A stretch of DNA of 26,096 bases, taken from contig JBHJMP010000337.1 in assembly GCA_043381765.1 (NCBI GenBank), positions 1 to 26,096 of the forward strand. The letters run 5' to 3'. Position numbers and translations under genes: made by a program. Shown one piece after another: positions 20,036 through 26,096 of this stretch. Source of the stretch: Collodictyon triciliatum. Taxonomy: Eukaryota > CRuMs. Positions within the stretch are counted from its first letter, which is position 1. Each line of letters opens with the position of its first letter. The notes below the pieces were generated by a model that was not told the origin of the DNA, ran no database searches, and saw nothing but the letters and a program-made list of their open reading frames with translations.

Positions 20036-23000
20036 ATGAGCAAAAAGACAGTAATCAAAAGGACGTTACTCACCACTCTAGCCATCCAATGTGCGGTTGT
20101 GGTCTCTTTCTGCGACCAGGTTATCTATTCCTTCAAACGCAAATAGCATGTGATGACAATCAGGAGCCCATTTTAATATCAGAATGAAAGATTCGTTATG
20201 GAACAGCTGTTTCTAAAAACATCCGCATCCATAGAAACACGATTGGAGCCACCATCCGAATGTGGCTCTTGATATTAAGATGGATTCAAGTAAAAAGGCA
20301 CACCAAGGTGAAAGTCAGTTCATACCAAAATGTGAAATTTGAGTTATAGCAAAAAGTCGAATTGAATTGAAAATCATTCAGATGCGAGGCATTATTCTAA
20401 AAAAAAATATTAATTTTAGGCGGAGATGTCAAACTGCAAGATGGCCGCATGTGAGTTTTCTTATCCATATTCCGTCTTGTTTTGCAACATGGGAATTTCG
20501 AAGGGAAATAACATTACAGTTTGTATAACAAAAAAATTATTCTGACGCACCGATATATCAAGAATAATAGCAAAACCTGATTTGTATACCTTGCAACTCT
20601 GGGCAACCTTGGACACAACAGTACACGTCCATCATAAAGACAAAAAACATGGTTAGTTTTCTATCTCATAGTTATTACTATTTTTTAAAAAAACCTCACT
20701 CGTGCATAAATCTATTCTCAATCTGACCGAAACCTGTAAATAGCACCTGTGAAGTTATTCGATGGTCTTATAAAATCAAATTCTTCAAAGACTTTTTCAG
20801 TTGAATTGCCGAGAGCATTCATGTACATAGGGGTGAAAACATCTGAAAAGGTATTTAGATCCGATGATTTAGGCTACATATTAAATATATAATTTTTATC
20901 TTGATCTAAAAGCGTGACATTTTGATTCACTCATGATAAAATCTAGCATATTTTTGTCGATATGGACTTGGAAAAAGATGGCAACCTTTCAGAAACCTCA
21001 CTATGGTTGAAAGAAAACGAATTTTTAAAGACCAGAAAAATTGAAAAATTGTCGAATGACCCACATATCAGATCAATCAGCGGAAGAGTATGTTCTGGAT
21101 ACCACTTGGATGAAGTTTGTTACTATACGACTTTCGCCGCAGGAGCTTATCATGAGGTAGTTGAATATTAAATTTAATATTGATTTATACCTTCCCTCGA
21201 ATCTAACAAAGGAAAAAATTATTGATGTATATCGCATGAAAAATAGAAAATTGTAAAGAAAAATGAAAGACCTCGTCTATTTTTTTCTGCATTTAGGATA
21301 CCAGAGTTAACAGAAAATTGTTGGCTCATACTTGCTCGCAGTCAACTTCTCAATCCCAATCACAGTCAGAATCACAATCTACTTCACAATCCCAATCTCC
21401 ATCATTTACAGATGCATCGATGAAACCATCTCAAGAGACCACACACGCTACGTGCATTCACTCTTCATCACCATCGGCATCACCATCGGCATCACTATCC
21501 GATTATATTACCTCATGTCACAAAGAGTCTTCAATTCCACAATATCTGTCGCAATCACAATCACAATCGCAATCACAATCACAATCACCACCAGTTGAAT
21601 CTCAGATAATTTCCAATCCATCTGGTACTGTTCCTCCATTTGAGACTCAGACGCAAAAACATACGCACTCACCGATGTGTCACACGAATTCGCAAACAGC
21701 TCCTGTAGAATCACAATCACAATCACAATCACAATCACAATCACAATCACAATCACAATCACAATCACAATCACAATCACAATCACAATCACAATCACAA
21801 TCACAATCACAATCACAATCACAATCACAATCACAATCACAATCACAATCACAATCGCAATCACAATCACAATCGCAATCACAATCACAATCACAATCAC
21901 AATCACAATCACAATCACAATCGCAATCAAAATCACCACCAGTTGAATCTCAGATAATTTCCAATCCATCTGGTACTGTTCCTCCATTTGAGACTATGAC
22001 GCAAAAACATACACACTCGCCGATATGTCATACGAATTCGCAAACAGCTCCTGTAGAATCACAATCACAATCACAATCACAATCACAATCGCAATCACAA
22101 TCACCACCAGTTGAATCTCAGATAATTTCCAATCCATCTGGTACTGTTCCTCCATTTGAGACTCAGACGCAAAAACATACACACTCGCCGATATGTCATA
22201 AGAATTCGCAAACAGCTCCTGTAGAATCACAATCACAATCGCAATCACAATCGCAATCACAATCACAATCGCAATCACAATCACCACCAGTTGAATCTCA
22301 GATAATTTCCAATTCACCTGGCACTGTCCCTCCATTTGAGACTCAGACGCAAAAACATACGCACTCACCGATGTGTCACACGAATTCGCAAACAGCTCCT
22401 GTGGAATCCCCTGAAATCTCTCAGACCATGTCCACATCATTTTCTGAGTCGAGATCAATTGAAACCTCGGAGTCGCCGACTCCCACCGGCTTAAATTCAG
22501 AAACGCTATCATACCAAGAGACCAGCATACCTCCCCCTACTTGGTATACATCTAACACTGAAAGCCCTACTCTGGAACCCAGCCCAACACCACCAATTCC
22601 ATCGCAAATCGTTACAAATCCCCCAACAACAAACCCAATCGCAGAAACTCCAACTCTTATAATTTCTTCAACACCAAAACCTAATACCTTACCTTTCTGT
22701 GCTACACGCCCGCAAACGCAGAGCCCGTCACAATCTCTGTCTTACTCTTACCTACCTTGTATCGGTAAGCCATTGCATCCTCGAACCAAGACCAGCACCT
22801 ATTCAAGAAAACCGCGCATCACATGCCCATTACACACAAGAAAGCAAACACCGAATCCGTCATGCGGTGCCCAATCCCCTACAGCACCCACGGATATAGA
22901 AGCGTCTCCCTCCATGGTAATTTCCTATCGTACAAAACATATCAAGTGATGCATTTATGTATACAAAAGTGGGCATATTTTATTTCTTCTGTTACCTAGA

Positions 23001-23871
23001 TACAATCATAACCTAGCCAATCTTGCTGAAAATTAAATCCTGCTAGTCAATCAGCCCAGCCCAACCACAAATCCTACTGCTTCGCGCCAGCGGAGCGAAT
23101 AATTCCACAGGATTCTATTCCACAGAATCATTCATAACCATCACTTTCTCTGGAATTACAAACACCCCCAACGTAACGTCGAAAGTCAATATCGATGCTA
23201 TACTAACCTTTTCACAAAGTTTGGGACAGGATTACTCCGGTGTTTGGACTGATGAGTCAACCTTGGTGATATCTATCCATAACACGACAGGGTCGGCTCC
23301 ACCGCAGATACGTCGCTTGCGGGTAACCTGCAATGGCACCGCGACAGTTCCAATCCGCGTGGGTCACACGGTTTGTAACGAGACTTCTGGACCTCTCATG
23401 GGCCAATGGGGAGCGCAAAAGGGCCATGGCTTGAACATGACGTCTCCAATCCCATCGATTAATTCAACACAAGACTATCCTTTGCCCAGACAACAAGCCG
23501 ATGGAGCGGAAGCAGATGCATCGGGTATAGAACAACCCACAGCACTAGATGCTCATGCACCAGAACCTAATCCACCAAAATCTCAATCGGGGTTGAGTAT
23601 GGTTTTCTATGCATTGTCCGGGGCTGGAGTGGTTCTCGCTGTTGTCTGGGGACTTGCTTACCACCAGCAATTTCGGCGTGTTGCTAAAATCATAGTACCC
23701 AAATCGCATTCTATGCGAGGGGAGGCTGCCAACCAAAAGCAGAATCATATTCCTGATCTAAACGACTTTGATGACTTTCGAGCAACTGCCTTGTCCTCTG
23801 GACAAATACTGCCCAAGCACCTTATGACTCCTGACAACATATCCCCAGCCAGGTTGGTGGATGAGTGGTGA
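20036..23871 (+). CDS. type I membrane protein with Ser-Gln repeat stalk
   Basis: Likely cell-surface or adhesin-like protein. Exons: 20036-20119, 20235-20307, 20420-20450, 20563-20651, 20744-20832, 20947-21156, 21297-22916, 23047-23871; all phases agree, 1006 residues. Order: signal peptide (RTLLTTLAIQCAVVVSF); an N-terminal part of about 165 residues (KHDWSHHPNVALDIK, KPDLYTLQLWATLDTTVHVH, KTFSVELPRAFMYIG, VDMDLEKDGNLSETS); a 540-codon exon of Ser-Gln tracts with four copies of a 41-residue unit; Pro/Thr-rich linker; then an Ig-like strand set (FITITFSGITNTPNVTSKVN, TFSQSLGQDYSGVW) of a kind seen in large protist surface proteins; one membrane span near residues 914-937 (FYALSGAGVVLAVVWGLAY); a 69-residue cytoplasmic tail. 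N-glycosylation sites are frequent after the stalk. Function is inferred from architecture only. Confidence 0.87.
21588..22406 (+). repeat. four 123-bp units alternating with (TCACAA)n
   Basis: Near-identical 123-bp (41-residue) units at 21588-21710, 21936-22058, 22104-22226 and 22284-22406. Each begins PPVESQIISN and ends NSQTAPVE and contains CH, so one Cys per unit. They are separated by Ser-Gln tracts of 225, 45 and 57 bp built from TCACAA with TCGCAA variants. All lengths are multiples of three. Confidence 0.96.
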
Positions 23872-24262
23872 CTACAGAGCACACCTTCCAAAAATCACTT
23901 CAACCACACCCATAGAAACACATTCAAGTGTTTAGTTCAAATAAAGTGATATGATTTACATCCCGTACCTAGCGAAGGCAGTTTATGAAAAGAGAGCTTT
24001 ATACATTCGTCTCTAATAATAATAGGAATTTTTTATAATCAAAAGGGAGTAGGATTGAGATTATGGTATATGCACTTATTTCCATCTACTGGCAAGCACA
24101 GCTCGCCATCAGAGGGTCAAAAAAAATTTTCTTTTCCCTTTATTCGAATCAGAAGTTAAAGGTATGTAAACTGCCCATTAAAAGGATGATTGTATTCACC
24201 ACGAATTCTTGTGGTGGGCTTGATGAATGGTGGCCCTAGAATTACAAAGTAGATACCTATTT
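23872..24262. other. tail-to-tail spacer, 3' untranslated regions
   Basis: AT-rich stretch between two converging stops. AATAAA at 23940-23945 serves the plus-strand gene; its complement at 24139-24144 serves the minus-strand gene. Nothing else recognised. Confidence 0.6.
23940..23945 (+). terminator. polyadenylation signal AATAAA
   Basis: AATAAA 69 bases past the stop of the Ser-Gln stalk protein, the usual distance for a 3' end signal. Confidence 0.5.
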
Positions 24263-25945
24263 TCATTTCTTTTTCCTCTCACGTCCATTTCCCTCCTCAT
24301 GGTACCTCTGGGATGAATCGAGCTTTGCCCTTGTATCTGTAAGTCGCTCAAACCCTGTCATGTGTCTTTCGGAATCGTCGGGTAGGCGCGAACGAATAGG
24401 GCTAGGAGGCATCGAGCTTATTGTAGCCCTTCTTCTGGAGACCAGGGAGTGGATGGATTTTGGTGTCGGCGGATTACTTGCCATTGAGGCAGGTTTCCAT
24501 TGAAGGCTAGTGGGTAGGGCCTTATAAAATTCACGCCGTGTGAGTTTTTCAGTAATTAAATCCCACATGGGCACCGAAACTAACGAATCGATGGTTTCAT
24601 CAACTGTATATTGACGAGGTGATATAGAAGGAAGGCTGATTTCAATATTGACACTTTTGCCTGATAGAATTTCGGGCGGTGTGATAAGAGCGTTAACGAC
24701 GTGAGTGTCACTGTTCTGGATGCAGTCACCCTCACTTAAGAAAGACAATTCAATATGCGCAGAGGAATTCGCTTCACCTTCGCTCTGGTCAAGGCTGACC
24801 AATTCATCATCGTCAATTAGAATAGTGCTGTCATAAGTACTAGAGCCTTCAGAGATTGGTTCACGCAATAAGGGTACAACACCATCTCTCTCAATATCGA
24901 TAAGTTGGATTGGCAGTGAATTCAGTTCTCTGGTTTCTGACTCGGGTTCGTTATTTGTATTGTCATTTGCATCGTAATCAGTTATTTCATATGGCTCGTT
25001 GGCACAAGATGCATCCAAAGTGCTGGGCAGCTTTTCTGAATCTTGACCGCTGATGCTTAGCCCTCTCACTGAATTGGTTTCCATTCGAGAGGCAACCATT
25101 TCGTTGCATTCTTCGATTGGTGCTGGCGATTGTATTGTTGAATCCGTCCAGCATGGTATATTATTTGATAGAGTTAAAGAATCACTCTCCTCGGGGGATG
25201 ATAAATTGCTCTCTCCTATATAGTTTGGGAATATATCTTCAGCTTTAGGAGCTGGTTGCTGCGGTTGGAGTTGATATGAGGTTGGTTGTTGTTCGAGGGA
25301 ATGTGTGGGATGCTGAGATGGCGCGTGTCTTTGATCAACAGCGGGGATATAGTTGTGGTATTGTAAAGGGGATTGTAAGGGCGACAGTATTTGGAGAGAG
25401 GGATTGGTTTGAACTTGAGTTTGTGTATGTCCTTTTGAATAGTTTGGTAGAGCTTGTGATTGAAGCTGTGAATGCACAGAAAGGCGTACAAAAGGATAGG
25501 AATGCTGAAAAACATGAGATTGTTGTGGTTGCGATATTGACTGCTGATATGCTTGAGATTGGTTGTGTGTCTGGGAGTAAGCCTTGTTTTGCGACTGTAT
25601 CTGTGGATATTGCAGGGAGGTGGACCCAGTGAATAAGAGCGAATTATCGACTGTAAATTGCGGGGTCCTGGGAGAAACTGCTCCTAGAGTTGACGAGTCG
25701 GTGTAGATTGCACCACTGTAGCTATGGCGCGTGAGTTGACCTTGATATGGCGTCGGCACTTGAATTGAGCGAGTTGGCGGGGTTGCCGAGCGCGGTTGAG
25801 TGTGCGCGTGAGTGTGTGACGCCACAATTAGTCCGCGAGGCGAGTAGCCGATTACATGGGAAGGACCGAAAGAAGCAGCTTTGGTCATTCCTGGAACACG
25901 CGGGGATGTGGACTTTGGGAGTTCGGCAGTAGGCACTTGAACGGG
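24263..25945 (-). CDS. Ser/Gln/Pro-rich protein, C-terminal exon (5' end in gap)
   Basis: A 560-residue exon is open from acceptor AACAACAG (ending at 25946) to the stop at 24263. The first half is rich in Gln, Ser, Pro and His (for example SQTHNQSQAYQQSISQPQQS). The middle is acidic (LIDDDELVSLDQSEGEANSS, ITDYDANDNTNNEPESE). A short more ordered part (DSLVSVPMWDLITEKLTRRE, FYKALPTSLQWKP) precedes many Ser-Pro and Thr-Pro sites (SNPPTPKSIHS, SSMPPSPIRSRL) and a Lys-rich end. No signal peptide or membrane span is visible and no family is recognised; a disordered, phosphorylated regulatory protein is plausible but is inference. The open frame continues through the gap and a 12-bp repeat, which I read as intron. 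Confidence 0.65.
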   Translation of the reverse strand, partial: PVQVPTAELPKSTSPRVPGMTKAASFGPSHVIGYSPRGLIVASHTHAHTQPRSATPPTRSIQVPTPYQGQLTRHSYSGAIYTDSSTLGAVSPRTPQFTVDNSLLFTGSTSLQYPQIQSQNKAYSQTHNQSQAYQQSISQPQQSHVFQHSYPFVRLSVHSQLQSQALPNYSKGHTQTQVQTNPSLQILSPLQSPLQYHNYIPAVDQRHAPSQHPTHSLEQQPTSYQLQPQQPAPKAEDIFPNYIGESNLSSPEESDSLTLSNNIPCWTDSTIQSPAPIEECNEMVASRMETNSVRGLSISGQDSEKLPSTLDASCANEPYEITDYDANDNTNNEPESETRELNSLPIQLIDIERDGVVPLLREPISEGSSTYDSTILIDDDELVSLDQSEGEANSSAHIELSFLSEGDCIQNSDTHVVNALITPPEILSGKSVNIEISLPSISPRQYTVDETIDSLVSVPMWDLITEKLTRREFYKALPTSLQWKPASMASNPPTPKSIHSLVSRRRATISSMPPSPIRSRLPDDSERHMTGFERLTDTRAKLDSSQRYHEEGNGRERKKK

Positions 25946-25991
25946 CTGTTGTTTAAATAAGATGTGTAATTTAAATACGATTGTAAAGTGA

Positions 25992-26024
25992 NNNNNNNNN
26001 NNNNNNNNNNNNNNNNNNNNNNNN
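25992..26024. other. assembly gap
   Basis: Run of N at the left edge of the 12-bp array that reaches the window end. Confidence 1.
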
Positions 26025-26096
26025 AAAGACATAAAAAAAGACATAAAAAAAGACATAAAAAAAGACATAAAAAAAGACATAAAAAAAGACATAAAA
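26025..26096. repeat. 12-bp (AAAGACATAAAA)n array, cut by gap and window end
   Basis: Six perfect copies of AAAGACATAAAA. Because 12 is a multiple of three it stays open on the minus strand as a Met-Ser-Phe-Phe repeat, which extends the neighbouring frame artificially. Confidence 0.96.

Noticed and set aside
21508-21987. Minus-strand Ile-Val repeat frame and plus-strand Ile-Thr repeat frame
   Set aside because: Other-frame shadows of the TCACAA array in the Ser-Gln stalk exon, whose frame is fixed by phase-matched neighbours.
25276-25632. 118-codon plus-strand frame
   Set aside because: Antisense shadow of the Gln/Ser-rich minus-strand exon.
1-26096. tRNA, rRNA or snRNA genes
   Set aside because: I looked for the T-loop GTTCRAAYC context with a paired acceptor stem and for conserved snRNA starts and saw none; a covariance-model scan would be decisive.

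Overview
This is nuclear DNA of a unicellular or otherwise simple eukaryote. Genes are split by short GT-AG introns (about 35 to 700 bp), there are no operons or Shine-Dalgarno sites, and long microsatellites sit in introns and spacers; all four assembly gaps (48-103, 7328-7372, 14493-14592, 25992-26024) abut such arrays. The lineage cannot be fixed from the sequence. A repeat-rich protist is my best reading, and a rhizarian/foraminiferan is only a guess.

Layout, left to right: a (TTTTTG)n array and gap; two weak plus-strand exon candidates (about 129-459); a minus-strand Pro/Gln-rich repeat protein (885-2495); a gene-poor stretch with one GC-rich block (3275-3501); a decayed plus-strand Fanzor (eukaryotic TnpB-like RNA-guided nuclease) pseudogene (5089-7030) that itself carries a small retroposed insertion; microsatellites; a plus-strand secreted protein of unknown family in about 15 exons (7513-10985); a minus-strand gene of unknown function (about 11265-12260 plus an uncertain 5' part); a complete plus-strand choline-transporter-like SLC44/CTL gene in 21 exons (13456-19111, 600 residues in my model); a minus-strand terminal exon (19459-19727); a plus-strand type I membrane protein with a long Ser-Gln repeat stalk (20036-23871, 8 exons, 1006 residues); and a minus-strand Ser/Gln-rich protein cut by a gap (24263-25945).

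I built the exon models by hand by requiring each intron to be GT-AG and reading phase to carry across every junction. For SLC44, the secreted protein and the membrane protein all junctions agree, so these models are much better than any single open frame, which mostly captures fragments or microsatellite translations. From 7.5 kb onward the genes mostly alternate in strand (tail-to-tail near 11.1, 19.3 and 24.0 kb; head-to-head near 13.0 kb and probably 20.0 kb). They do not form an evident common pathway; three are membrane or secretory-pathway proteins. The most distinctive finds are the Fanzor relic with its catalytic triad still readable, the nested retroposed mRNA end with a 24-bp duplication, and the modular Ser-Gln stalk protein.
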